Of a stretch of 64,000 nt of DNA, positions 53,688 through 62,827 are shown piece by piece. Below the pieces are notes generated by a model. That model did not search any database. It worked only from the letters and a program-made list of their open reading frames with translations, and was not told the origin of the DNA. The stretch covers positions 47,736 to 111,735 of the forward strand of contig CALGNZ010000028.1 in assembly GCA_937957915.1 (NCBI GenBank). The letters are read 5' to 3'. The number at the start of each line of letters is the position of its first letter. The first letter of the stretch is position 1. The translations under genes and the position numbers were made by a program. The stretch comes from an uncultured Granulosicoccaceae bacterium. Its GTDB lineage: Bacteria > Pseudomonadota > Gammaproteobacteria > Granulosicoccales > Granulosicoccaceae.

Positions 53688-54228
53688 ACACCCTCCAGTA
53701 ACTTCCATGAAAAAAATCTACTCCAACATGCCGAATGAGTTGTGCACTCTCGCACGGCTTGTTGACACTATTTCTACGGTGTGCTGCGAAAAAGCATCCT
53801 AATTGCAGTATTTGCCAGCGCTGCAGTTAAATATCCAGTCACTATTAGTGCGTCGGGAGATCGAGAAAGAGGTTTCGCCGTGTGACTCCGGTTGCACTGT
53901 TTTCGATCTCGTAGGCCTTATTATAGGTTGGTTTTGTATGGTTGCTGAAAACACTGTTGCTGCATTACGCGATTCTAATTTCCAGCTAACAAGTAAACAG
54001 AATCCGCCAAGATATACATCACCTATTCGGGTTATGCCGTAAAACAACTGTTCTACGTTTCTACAAGAAACTCAATACAGTGGAGGGGGTACTACACGCT
54101 TGCATCGAGAGACTTGAACAGGTCTATCGAGTGAGTCTGGTTACTTTCATGCCGTTCAGGAGCTCCGGCACTGTAGGTTCGGGCCGCCCGGTTGGCATTT
54201 GTGTTAGGTCAGCAGTGAAAGAGACCTG
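53688..54228. other. Intergenic region downstream of the lipid operon
   Basis: 541 bases. Two overlapping ORFs of about 80 residues on opposite strands (53799-54047) cannot both be real; the plus-strand one contains a hydrophobic helix but has a TTG start with no ribosome site. Neither is called. Confidence 0.45.
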
Positions 54229-55224
54229 CTAGGTCGAGTGGCTACACGAAACTGTTCTGAATAATCCGGTTTTGCCGGATTGAAAAAAACCTCCTTGTTT
54301 TACTTGCTCGAGTACAACCTCTCCGGTGGAATCCATGGTCACCAGGGCAGTAAACACTAATGGCCTGAGTTGAGGCTCCAGTCTCCATTTTAGATCTTCG
54401 ACGAGCACGTACAGGGATCGTTGTTCGTTAACCAGTGTGTATACCGGCATATCAAATGTCACCAGCACTGCGCTAAGCAACTCATCGTTCTGACAAGCCG
54501 TGATTACCTTATCGAGGTGCCTCTGGTCGTAGTGGCCTGAGATGTGATGTTTTTGTTCATGCCAGGGTCCACGCCAAAGCAAATTCTGATAGGCGTATCT
54601 GTAACCGTCATCTTTTTGCAGAATAATCAACCAGCGAAATGGCGCAAGAAACCTCGGCTCAAGGTGCGCAAGGCGGTTACTGCCCAGGTCAGAGTGTCGG
54701 CTTGAATACCACGCGGTTAACGCATATCGGACGATTATGCCAAAAGAGAGGTAAATCAATAATGCGGCCATCCAGCGCACCGGGCTTGTAGAGAGTAAGC
54801 CAAAACCACATATCAGAATAACCACTGGGTCAAAGATAAAGTGGCTACGCGTAGTGAATCGGGTGGTGTTAAACGGATACAGCAGACATGTGCCGAAACT
54901 GGTCAATACATCAAGTAACAGATGAATGGTCGCGGCAGAGATACAGACGATAAGCACAACAGGCAGAGGTAGCGCTGTGGCAGACCACACTACCAACCCC
55001 AATACCGTGGCTAACAACAACGCAACCGGAATATTGTGAGCCACAATTCTGTGCATGGTCCATGCGGCTACTTTTCCTTTTAATTCGGCCAGAAAATCGA
55101 TGTCAGGAATCAAGCCCGCTATCAGACCAATGCAGATAAGACTGGTACTTGCTGTGGGCAGCATCAGTTCCGCCGCCACCGCACCCGTCAGCGCACCGCT
55201 TGTGGCATGACTTAAAGTATCCAA
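54229..55224 (-). CDS. DUF457-type membrane-bound metal-dependent hydrolase (YdjM-like)
   Basis: 331 residues if the start is TTG 55224, which yields (M)DTLSHATSGALTG, the canonical start of the family, has AGGG seven bases upstream and overlaps plsC by 13 bases; ATG 55269 in the track would overlap by 58. The first 200 residues contain four to five helices with conserved metal-ligand candidates (TLSHA, LIPDIDFLAELKG, MHRIVAHN, ATIHLLLDVLTSFGT). The C-terminal 130 residues are soluble. It ends the three-gene lipid operon. Function of DUF457 proteins is not established; phospholipase-like activity has been proposed. Confidence 0.85.
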   Translation of the reverse strand: MDTLSHATSGALTGAVAAELMLPTASTSLICIGLIAGLIPDIDFLAELKGKVAAWTMHRIVAHNIPVALLLATVLGLVVWSATALPLPVVLIVCISAATIHLLLDVLTSFGTCLLYPFNTTRFTTRSHFIFDPVVILICGFGLLSTSPVRWMAALLIYLSFGIIVRYALTAWYSSRHSDLGSNRLAHLEPRFLAPFRWLIILQKDDGYRYAYQNLLWRGPWHEQKHHISGHYDQRHLDKVITACQNDELLSAVLVTFDMPVYTLVNEQRSLYVLVEDLKWRLEPQLRPLVFTALVTMDSTGEVVLEQVKQGGFFQSGKTGLFRTVSCSHST

Positions 55225-56081
55225 TTGAAAGCCCTGTGTGTCACGGTTTTCCTGTTGGTCGAATGACATCCAAGCCGATTGTATTCATCAGAAATTCGCG
55301 TTTCGGCAAGATCAATTTTCTGCTCGATTGTCTCTGCGTCAATTGCAGACAGAATTGATAGCTCAATGTTTGTTGAAAAATTCGGTAGCTGATGCAACAG
55401 CTGCGATACGCTGCGACCCGTGGTGTAGAAATCACGGGTGCCTTTAATTACCACCGGTACAAGTATGGCATTGGGCATTTGCTCGAGTAAAATTCGCAGA
55501 CCATTTCGGCGAAAGGGCGCATTGTGTTCTGGTGTGGCCACAGACTTAACTCCCTCAGGAAATATTACAACGGCGCCGTTTATGGCGGCCTGTTCACTCG
55601 CAAATTCAGCGAGCATCGAATGGGAAGTGTGTTGGTTTTGCACGCGATCACCGGTTTTGAAGTGCGGCAAAGAGAAACAAAACTGACGCAGGTAGAAACT
55701 GATTAGCGGTATGTACTTGTCGAGTCCGGACCGGCTGATAAAACTGAATTTTCGCCCTTTAAGCAAGCCACCCAATACGTTTGTCAACAAGACAATATCC
55801 AGACAGGAATGGTGGCTGCTTACAAATATGATTGGTTTTTCTGTATCCCATTTTTCGCAGTTTGAGTTGGGATTCATGTGATAGTTAAACCTTGTACCCC
55901 AGGCTCGCATCAGCAATTGAACGAGGCAGGCTGTTTTACGTGTTAGTTCCTTCGCCAGTCGTTTATGCCCTAAAAGGCTTACGAGTTTTACTATCGGATC
56001 TGCGACAGTAATCAGGATTAGAAAGGCCAGCAGAACACAAGCCGAGATACACATATTGACCATTAAGAGCAACAGTTTCAT
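55212..56081 (-). CDS. 1-acyl-glycerol-3-phosphate acyltransferase-like protein (PlsC family)
   Basis: 289 residues from ATG 56081, one base after the previous gene's stop, with AGGTAG upstream. N-terminal membrane helix, then the acyltransferase motifs HHSCLD (HX4D), ISRSGLDKYIPLI, FPEGVKS (block III) and LVPVVIKGTRD. It would acylate lysophosphatidate or a related glycerolipid at the inner membrane. Being sandwiched between a lipid glycosyltransferase and a DUF457 protein, it may serve a special lipid rather than bulk phospholipid. Confidence 0.92.
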   Translation of the reverse strand: MKLLLLMVNMCISACVLLAFLILITVADPIVKLVSLLGHKRLAKELTRKTACLVQLLMRAWGTRFNYHMNPNSNCEKWDTEKPIIFVSSHHSCLDIVLLTNVLGGLLKGRKFSFISRSGLDKYIPLISFYLRQFCFSLPHFKTGDRVQNQHTSHSMLAEFASEQAAINGAVVIFPEGVKSVATPEHNAPFRRNGLRILLEQMPNAILVPVVIKGTRDFYTTGRSVSQLLHQLPNFSTNIELSILSAIDAETIEQKIDLAETRISDEYNRLGCHSTNRKTVTHRAFNWIL

Positions 56082-56082
56082 G

Positions 56083-57180
56083 CTACCTGGCTCCATTGAC
56101 AAGCCGCTGCACAAAATTACAATAGTCGATTTTCTTGCGGACCTTAGCTACGTTCCTTTGCAACCGATCCAGGTATTCTGTGTCACCGATTACTTTACAT
56201 AGAAATTCCGTTTGCTGATTCGAGTCTCTGCTTGCGATACCCAGTCCATTCTGCTCGATATAGGTAGTTTGAAAAACCTCGTGTGCGGTCCAGTCAAACC
56301 CTAAAACGGGTACACCGGCACTAATGCATTCGGACAACACTCCAGGGCTGGTTCGCACGAGCATCAAATCATAGTTGTGAAATGTTTGCGCTACGTTGTC
56401 AACATATCCATTTATCTTAAGATCAATAGTTTGAATGCCCTGTTTCATTTGCTCCATTGAATGTTTTAGTTTTTCGTTTTTGCCGCAAATGACGGTCAGT
56501 TCAATGTCAGTATTGCTACCTATTCGGCCTATTATTTCTACCAATCTATGAATCTGCCGGCCGTTAGAGCCATCCTGACCGGCAATGAGTAGCAGTTTCC
56601 AGGGTGCGTTAGCCTGCCGCATAACAGATTTATGCTGAAGCTCTTCTACAGGAACTATCTGCATCTTCGTTAGCGTTTTATCGGTATAGCCAATTGATCT
56701 GGCACGATTGACTCCTGAGTCGCTCACCACAAAAAGCTGATCGGTTTCTTTACCCAGCCACGCCCAGTGTGGATCGAAGTCTGTGACCACAATGCTAGTT
56801 TGTGGGGGACTGTTAAACTTCATCGCCAGCGATTTAAGTATTTGTGCCGGGTTAAAATGAACGGCAATGAGGTGACTGGTGTTTTTTGGCAGTTCTCGAG
56901 ATATCAAATGCAACATGTAACGGCGCATAAGCAATGAAATTACCTCGACTGCCCAGCGACGGTTAGTGATACGAAAAAATAGCCGCCATGCAAAGTCACT
57001 TTGATACCGGATTTTCGCCAACCCCGGCAAGCGGGATACGAGGTTGTTGCGGTAGATATCAATAATCTTATACTCGTATTGGTCTCCGTACTGTGCACGT
57101 ATGCGATTGACTATCGCCTTTGCAGCCGCATTATGCCCGCCGCCACTGGATGCACTTAATACTACAATTGCGCTGGTCAT
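56083..57180 (-). CDS. MGDG-synthase-like lipid glycosyltransferase
   Basis: 365 residues. AIVVLSASSGGGHNAAAKAIV is the glycine-rich start of the MGDG synthase/MurG-like GT-B enzymes, followed by an amphipathic region (MRRYMLHLISREL) and an acceptor domain with VTDFDPHWAW. The C-terminal donor domain has LLIAGQDGSNGRQI, ICGKNEKLKHSMEQM, INGYVDNVAQTFHNYDLMLVRTSPGVLSECISAGVPVL. Such enzymes add a sugar from UDP-sugar to diacylglycerol. In several marine bacteria glycolipids replace phospholipids under phosphate stress. It is the first gene of the operon. Confidence 0.9.
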   Translation of the reverse strand: MTSAIVVLSASSGGGHNAAAKAIVNRIRAQYGDQYEYKIIDIYRNNLVSRLPGLAKIRYQSDFAWRLFFRITNRRWAVEVISLLMRRYMLHLISRELPKNTSHLIAVHFNPAQILKSLAMKFNSPPQTSIVVTDFDPHWAWLGKETDQLFVVSDSGVNRARSIGYTDKTLTKMQIVPVEELQHKSVMRQANAPWKLLLIAGQDGSNGRQIHRLVEIIGRIGSNTDIELTVICGKNEKLKHSMEQMKQGIQTIDLKINGYVDNVAQTFHNYDLMLVRTSPGVLSECISAGVPVLGFDWTAHEVFQTTYIEQNGLGIASRDSNQQTEFLCKVIGDTEYLDRLQRNVAKVRKKIDYCNFVQRLVNGAR

Positions 57181-57454
57181 CTGTTCTTCTCGCTGGAAAT
57201 CCGCTTTGTGCTATTCGAAAGATATTTATCGGACTACGATAGATGATTGCAAACGGCGGATTTCGCATTCGTTTTGACAGTGTTAGTGTCTAAAACCCAG
57301 TTTCGACGATTTTGAATACGAATTGTGGGTAAAATTACCCGTTAGTAGCGGTAGACCTGCGAGTTATTTACTTCGTTTTTTTTGTACCCGTGGTTGAAAA
57401 GGTAAGTTTTCACACTCAATACGACGAGATAGCACTGAGTGATTCGATTGGTTG
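57181..57454. other. Promoter region of the lipid operon
   Basis: 274 A+T-richer bases upstream of the glycosyltransferase start. It must hold the minus-strand promoter. I looked for a Pho box by eye and saw no convincing pair of CTGTCAT-like repeats. Confidence 0.4.
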
Positions 57455-57883
57455 TTAGCCAACAGGTGCTCCGATTGCCGCAAGGCCTGCTCTTGCTACT
57501 TCCATGTCATCGCTATAGTGTCCACCAGATATTCCAATTGCACCGACTATTTTTCCATCTTCCACGATTGGATAGCCGCCACCAAATACAATCACTCGCG
57601 GGCAGGCGGGAAAGCCGTGCAAAAGCGGTGGATCGTTCTTAATGAAATCCCATAATGCATGGGTTGGCTGGCCAAATGATGCGCAGGTGTTGGCTTTGTC
57701 CTGAGCAATGTTCATGGTTGCCTCAGAGGCACCGTCCATTCGCAACGTGGCTTTGCTTATTCCGCCTTCATCGCAAATGGCAATGCTCATACTATGGCCA
57801 AGTTGTTTGGCTTTGGCGGCCGCTGCGGTAATGGCATTTTGCGCTGTTTGCGCATCGATACTGTGCTTGGTGAAGCTGGACAA
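57455..57883 (-). CDS. GlcG/HbpS-like haem-binding (DUF336) protein
   Basis: 142 residues, TTG start with GGAG upstream. AQNAITAAAAKAKQLGHSMSIAICDEGG, then RMDGASEATMNIAQDKANTCASFGQPTHAL and VFGGGYPIVEDGKIVGAIGISGG are classic GlcG/HbpS features. Relatives form octamers that bind haem or accompany glycolate and propanediol operons. It lies 120 bases upstream of no same-strand partner but follows the FadH-like gene in the same direction, so the two may be cotranscribed. Confidence 0.95.
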   Translation of the reverse strand: MSSFTKHSIDAQTAQNAITAAAAKAKQLGHSMSIAICDEGGISKATLRMDGASEATMNIAQDKANTCASFGQPTHALWDFIKNDPPLLHGFPACPRVIVFGGGYPIVEDGKIVGAIGISGGHYSDDMEVARAGLAAIGAPVG

Positions 57884-58003
57884 GGTGTGTATCTCCGTGT
57901 TCGAATCGAATAGTTATGTGACGATTGTTACTCGCTTGCTGGTTTGCAAATTCGGAATCTATCGCAACGATAAAATCATCTGCTAATATATTTCAAGTCA
58001 ATT

Positions 58004-59980
58004 TCAGGCGGCTTGTGAACCGATCGCTCGTGCTGCCGTATGTGCTTCGACCAATGCGTTGACCAGTCGCCGTGGTGACCAGGCATCGCCAACAATACTC
58101 ATTTGACTCTTTGGAAACCCAGCCTCGGTTAGATCATCTGCCAACTGGTTGTTGGCTGTTGCTGAACCCACCCAGACAATCGCACACACATCTTCAATCC
58201 AGCACTCACGTGCAGTCATATAGTGGCTGAGCTGAACACGCCCGTTGTCAATTCTGGTGACTTCAGTATTAGGTTTAAGATCGGCATTGTGTTGGTCGAG
58301 TTGCCTGATCAATGCTATGCGAGAAACCATTGGGAGTTCCCGGGTGATTTCAAAAAAGCGGCTCACGACTATGGGTCGCTTGCCCTGTGCGATAACACTT
58401 TCAGCGACAGCGGAAGTCCAGTAGTAGCCATCCTCGTCAACGATAATAACGTTATTACCAGGTCTGTCGGGAAGGTTCTTTTCACCGTCAGAACAAATCA
58501 CCGGCACACTTTGATCACCCGCTATAGCCGGCACGGTTGCCGTAGCACCAGTGGCGATCACGAGGTGGTCGGGTCTGGCTTCAAGCACAGAGTCAACAGA
58601 AGCTATGGTGTCGGTTTTGATCGTTACACCGGCTTTGATTACCTGCGGTATGAGAAAATCAAACAGGTGGCGCATCTCTTCGTGAAAGGGCACGCTGTGT
58701 ATGTCTTTGAGGCGCCCGCCTAAACGTGATTGCGCTTCTAGCAGGGTTACCTGATGCCCCCTTTTTGCCGCAACGCGCGCAGCCTCGAGGCCGCCAGGGC
58801 CGCCACCTATCACCAGTACCGTTCGCGACTGTGCAGCGCGATCCGTTTCCAGGCTGGGCCACAGATGCTCACGGCCGGCAACCGGGTTGGTTGCACAGGC
58901 GATGGGTTCCCCGGTAGATATCCATGCCCAGCACTGGTTGCAGGCAATGCAGTGGCGAATATCGTCAGGTTTGCCGGCACTGGCTTTTTTAGGCCATTCC
59001 GGGTCTACCAGCAACGCGCGACACATACCTACCATATCGGCTTCGCCGTCTTCCAGTAGTTGCTCTGCCTGTGCCGGGCGCTGGATTCGTGTCGAGGCTA
59101 TTACCGGAACATCTCCGGCCACAGATTTAAACTGCGAATGCAGGTTTTGATAAGCCAGAATTGGCCAGTGACGGTCAGGCAGATGAGTTTCAATGCTGTT
59201 GAAGTTGCCCTGGCTTAGCGATAGGTAGTCGACCAGTTGATCATCGCAAAAGGTTTTGGCAATCGCCAGCGTGTCTTCAACGCCCAAGCCACCGTCGGTA
59301 AACTCGGCGACTCCCATGCGGTAACCAACGATGTGCTGATGGCCAATTCGTTTGCGCACCTGTTGCAGTATTTCTCGTGCAAAACGCAATCTGTTTTCAC
59401 TGCTGCCGCCGTATTCGTCCGAACGTTTGTTGGTATAGGGCGAGGTGAATTGTTGAATCAAATGGCCTTGCGCACCATGGATTTCCACGCCATCCATCCC
59501 CGCCTCTATGCAGTGCACTGCACACATGACGTAGTTCTCTATCGTTTCTTTGACCTCGCGCGTGCTGAGTTCGTGTGGCACCCCTCCGCTGCGTGGGCAG
59601 GCGATCGCTGATGGTGCGATGGTAAAAGGCATCACGCGTGAGGCCAGATGCTGGCGCCCACCCATATTCAACTGACCTATCAGTAATGCACCTTCGGCAT
59701 GGCAGACATCGGCAATGCGCTTTAACCCTTCGATACTACTGCGATCAAAAATAACCAGTGCACTTGGGCCGAAAGGCTCCTGTGCGGTCATACGCATCGC
59801 TTCGGTAACGATGGTGCCGGTGCCGCCTTTGGCTACTGTGCGATAAAAAGCCAGCACACGTTCGCCAACCGTGTTGCCGTCTGCCAGATTTGCGGTAGTG
59901 GCCACGCGCATAATTCGATTTTTCGCGCTTTTTGAGCCGATAGCGATAGGCGTGAATAGCTGCGGAAAGTGTGCATTCAT
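58004..59980 (-). CDS. FMN/4Fe-4S/FAD NADH:flavin oxidoreductase (FadH/TMADH family)
   Basis: 658 residues from ATG 59980 (ATG 59992 also in frame). OYE barrel with FTPIAIGSKSAKNRIMRVATTANLADGN, VEIHGAQGHLIQQFTSPYTNKRSDEYGGS; four cysteines in CIACNQCWAWISTGEPIACATNPVAG for the iron-sulfur cluster; then VIGGGPGGLEAARVAAKRGHQV and a second dinucleotide fold. The HGAxGHLIxQFxSPxxNxRxDEYGG motif fits both 2,4-dienoyl-CoA reductase and related demethylases/reductases. It is a second member of the family in this window (25585), with a similar architecture. Substrate unknown. Confidence 0.9.
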   Translation of the reverse strand: MNAHFPQLFTPIAIGSKSAKNRIMRVATTANLADGNTVGERVLAFYRTVAKGGTGTIVTEAMRMTAQEPFGPSALVIFDRSSIEGLKRIADVCHAEGALLIGQLNMGGRQHLASRVMPFTIAPSAIACPRSGGVPHELSTREVKETIENYVMCAVHCIEAGMDGVEIHGAQGHLIQQFTSPYTNKRSDEYGGSSENRLRFAREILQQVRKRIGHQHIVGYRMGVAEFTDGGLGVEDTLAIAKTFCDDQLVDYLSLSQGNFNSIETHLPDRHWPILAYQNLHSQFKSVAGDVPVIASTRIQRPAQAEQLLEDGEADMVGMCRALLVDPEWPKKASAGKPDDIRHCIACNQCWAWISTGEPIACATNPVAGREHLWPSLETDRAAQSRTVLVIGGGPGGLEAARVAAKRGHQVTLLEAQSRLGGRLKDIHSVPFHEEMRHLFDFLIPQVIKAGVTIKTDTIASVDSVLEARPDHLVIATGATATVPAIAGDQSVPVICSDGEKNLPDRPGNNVIIVDEDGYYWTSAVAESVIAQGKRPIVVSRFFEITRELPMVSRIALIRQLDQHNADLKPNTEVTRIDNGRVQLSHYMTARECWIEDVCAIVWVGSATANNQLADDLTEAGFPKSQMSIVGDAWSPRRLVNALVEAHTAARAIGSQAA

Positions 59981-59992
59981 GGATCTCAGCAT

Positions 59993-60425
59993 GCGTTATA
60001 TCGCCACGAGATTCAATATCGAATTAGCCAGAGGTATATTTGTGAAAGTCTGATGTTATGTGTGTACTGGCTTGAGGACGTTTGATTTTTTGGTGTTTAA
60101 GAATTATCGGGTACCTACCAAAGTGGTGGCACGATACGTACGATAAAACAGATGGGAAACACAAAGCGTTTGCTTTGCCTGCGTTTAATCTTAAAATGCC
60201 GGAGGCACCCGTACGATCGGTGCGGGGCGCGTCGCTCGCTGACAACCTGCGACCGACCGCAAAAGACTTTTGCTACGCTCTTGCTTTTCAAAAATGAAGG
60301 CCCCGGCAGGGGTGTTTATATGCGAGCGCCACTGGAGTGGTCAAACTTAAAATCCAGATTGTAAGCTGTGTAACAGCGCACCGCTTGCCGGGGCATTACC
60401 TTTTAGTTGGCCTTTGCTTCAGCAA
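59993..60425. other. Intergenic region with long-range inverted repeat
   Basis: 433 bases without a supportable gene. GCCCCGGCA (60300-60308) and TGCCGGGGC (60386-60394) are a perfect 9-base inverted repeat 77 bases apart; the second is followed by ATTACCTTTT. A small structured RNA is possible but not demonstrated. Confidence 0.35.
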
Positions 60426-61235
60426 TCACTGTATGGAAGTAATAATAACCAGCCCGCTGTCTCCGCGTGTCGGGCTCGTAAAGTTCTGGCGTTGAATGGT
60501 AAGTGAGCTGGCTGCAAACAGTTCACCAAGTTGCGCCTGTGTGGCTGCGGAAAAACTGAACGAACCGTCGTCGGCGAGTGAGCAGTTCACAGTTACATCT
60601 GCATCTGACGCGGTTAGCAATAAGCGAGAGTTGGGGCTGTCTGTGGCCGCATTCCATGCTATGGCTGTATCACTGCGAAGAAGTTCGCCGCTCGTCGGTG
60701 AGCTGACTGCAAGTTCCTGTAAGTCCGGAATTTGCACTGCAGAGAACGGCGAGAATGTATCTCCTGGTATATCCAGCGTCAGTCCATTTGGAGGCCGCGG
60801 TAATGGACTGCTTGTTGTATAAGTGATGTTGTCAACGGAAATTTCCTGTGCCAGATCTGCATAGGTGCCGGCATTTGAACTGACTGTCAGGTTTTCGCCT
60901 GCGCTGATTGATTGCGCTGGTAGCGCGGCACTGCATAGCAATGGTGTTGCCTGGTCGATATTGCCCTGGCTGTCATTAGAGACAACACAGCTATCAGCAG
61001 CAGACAGAAACTGTGCATCAATGATGGCCGCAGTAGCGGGTGCAGACAGATCGCAGAACACCGCATCCAGCCTGGTTTGTGCAGTGCCGGTATTGTGATC
61101 GACGCGGATGATGCCATAGTCGGTCAGTGCAACCGTGGCCTCAGTGATCGGCTGGGGGCTCTCATCAGAGCCGCAACCACTCAGTAGGGCGGTAATGAGT
61201 GTGATCAGTAGCAGTGAAGGCTTCATTCGGGGCAT
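60426..61235 (-). CDS. Small secreted lipoprotein of unknown function
   Basis: 269 residues; ATG 61226 is an alternative start. KPSLLLITLITALLSGC is a clear lipoprotein signal. The mature part is rich in Ser, Thr, Ala and Asp with short strands (TLDIPGDTFSPFSAVQIPDLQELAVSSPTSGELL; ADVTVNCSLADDGSFSFSAATQAQL), resembling immunoglobulin-like or carbohydrate-binding modules. Its four cysteines could form disulfides. No family recognised. Confidence 0.75.
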   Translation of the reverse strand: MPRMKPSLLLITLITALLSGCGSDESPQPITEATVALTDYGIIRVDHNTGTAQTRLDAVFCDLSAPATAAIIDAQFLSAADSCVVSNDSQGNIDQATPLLCSAALPAQSISAGENLTVSSNAGTYADLAQEISVDNITYTTSSPLPRPPNGLTLDIPGDTFSPFSAVQIPDLQELAVSSPTSGELLRSDTAIAWNAATDSPNSRLLLTASDADVTVNCSLADDGSFSFSAATQAQLGELFAASSLTIQRQNFTSPTRGDSGLVIITSIQ

Positions 61236-61905
61236 ATTCCTAAGATTTCCGGGCTACTAAAGAGTAGCAGTATGGCGCCACCACAAAGACCTACATGTCG
61301 GCAAGGTGGTGGCTGTAGACTCGTCGAGTATGTGCACTTGACCCAGGACTGCCACACAACTAAATACTTTGACCAAAAACTACCAGATAGATTCCATCGG
61401 TAATCCCACCAAATGGATGCAAAGACTGCTTCAGTAGACGGACAAGTGTGAAGCCGAGAAACTATTCGTCTGGATCTTTTTGTACAGAATCGGGTTAGAT
61501 GCAATATCGAGAGTAAAAATGTGACACTCGACCCTTCGACACAAAAACTGAGATCGAGCAGTTGGGTCGTTATTAGCATGTGCTGGCGCTAACACTAACA
61601 CCAGTGAAACAATAACGACTCGGATTGAGTTGGTGCTGTTTCCAGTTGCTTCCGGACAGCTATCGTTCGCAATTCCAGCAGTTTGTGGTTTAACATCATA
61701 AACCTCAGTGGCGCACTAAAGATACCAGGCTGCTGCAAGGTAAAATGGAAAACGGGTTATGGTCGTGGGAGTCGACAATGGCACGTGACTTCGTAATTGT
61801 TTTCGAAATGTGCCGGTACGAATACAATGCTTCTAGTGCATATTGGATGGAAGCTCATCAACCATTGTTGTTAAAAAGGACTAACCCTGACACCAATAAC
61901 TACGA
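61236..61905. other. 670-base gap between divergent genes
   Basis: Contains a GCCACCAC/GTGGTGGC 8-bp inverted repeat (61277-61312) near the lipoprotein promoter. The 118-residue minus-strand ORF at 61223 overlaps the lipoprotein start and has no family likeness. Nothing else recognised. Confidence 0.45.
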
Positions 61906-62541
61906 ATGCTGTCAAAACTGAGCCAAACCCGGTTAACCTGGTCAGATATAGTGAACATTAAAACGAATTTTACAAGCGGGATGCTACGGTGCCTGACGAT
62001 GGCGGTGCTTATAACCGGTATATGGTCAATTGCCAAAGCGAACACCAGTATTAGCACTGACGATGCCTTTACCCTGAATCTAACCAACGTCGATATCCGA
62101 TCGTTAATTGAAACCGTTTCCAAACAGACCGGAAAAAATTTCATCGTCGATCCCCGGGTAAAAGCCACCGTCACTGTCATATCGGCAACGCCCGTCAATG
62201 CAGATAAACTCTACGACTTGTTTCTGTCGGTATTGAGTGTGCACGGATACGCTGCGGTACCAGCTGGCAGTGTAACCAAGATAGTGCCGCTGGCAACCGG
62301 TGTGCAAAGTGCGCTGCCAGTGCTGTCAGATAGTGGAGAAAGTGGCGACGAACTGGTAACCAGAGTAGTTCAGGTTGAATATGTGTCTGCGCAAAAACTA
62401 GTCGAGGCATTGCGACCACTGTTACCTGAAACAGCCACCGTTGGTGCGGAGCCAGATTCCAACACCGTTGTCATCACCGACAGCGCTGATAATATAGAAC
62501 GGGTGATCGAAATAATACGCCTGCTGGATCGTGCCCGGTAA
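61906..62541 (+). CDS. Secretin-like protein consisting only of GspD N0-N1 domains
   Basis: 211 residues; ATG 61981 (MLRCLTMAVLITGIWSIAKA) may be the real start since it begins the signal peptide. The mature part has the N0 domain of type II secretins (FTLNLTNVDIRSLIETVSKQTGKNFIVDPRVKATVTV, then LYDLFLSVLSVHGYAAV) and one N1 repeat (VVQVEYVSAQKLVEALRPLLP, then EPDSNTVVITDSADNIERVIEIIRLLDRA). It stops right there, without N2, N3 or the secretin pore. No other gsp gene is adjacent. Either a truncated gspD duplicate or a soluble periplasmic accessory. Confidence 0.85.
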   Translation: MLSKLSQTRLTWSDIVNIKTNFTSGMLRCLTMAVLITGIWSIAKANTSISTDDAFTLNLTNVDIRSLIETVSKQTGKNFIVDPRVKATVTVISATPVNADKLYDLFLSVLSVHGYAAVPAGSVTKIVPLATGVQSALPVLSDSGESGDELVTRVVQVEYVSAQKLVEALRPLLPETATVGAEPDSNTVVITDSADNIERVIEIIRLLDRAR

Positions 62542-62827
62542 TCTGATTGGTAGCTAATTGGCTCGTTCTGGCACGGCCTGCACAAGGATGTATCTTTGCC
62601 TCGGCTTAGGAATCCTGTTCAATATGATATTTATCGTTTTAAATTAAACGATAGTTGCTGATATTTGTTCCAGGCTCAAACAGCCCGAATCCTCTTCCGC
62701 GTCAACCAGTCATAACGCATAGACGGAGCGCATTCGACACTCTTTACGATTGCGCTCGTGTTCACGGCATGCAGCAATAGTAAAAGCGCCGCATGCGGAG
62801 CAACGAGAATTCCCCACTGCGGATAGA
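62542..62827. other. Convergent gap between N0-N1 protein and methyltransferase genes
   Basis: 286 bases, no gene or clear terminator recognised. In the frame after the stop I see no continuation of the secretin. Confidence 0.4.

Noticed and set aside
53799-54047. Opposite-strand ORFs of about 80 residues
   Set aside because: They exclude each other and neither has good start signals or relatives that I recognise.
61223-61579. Minus-strand 118-residue ORF
   Set aside because: Runs over the lipoprotein start, unusual Trp/Cys-rich composition and no family likeness. Considered as a transposase remnant but no motif supports it.
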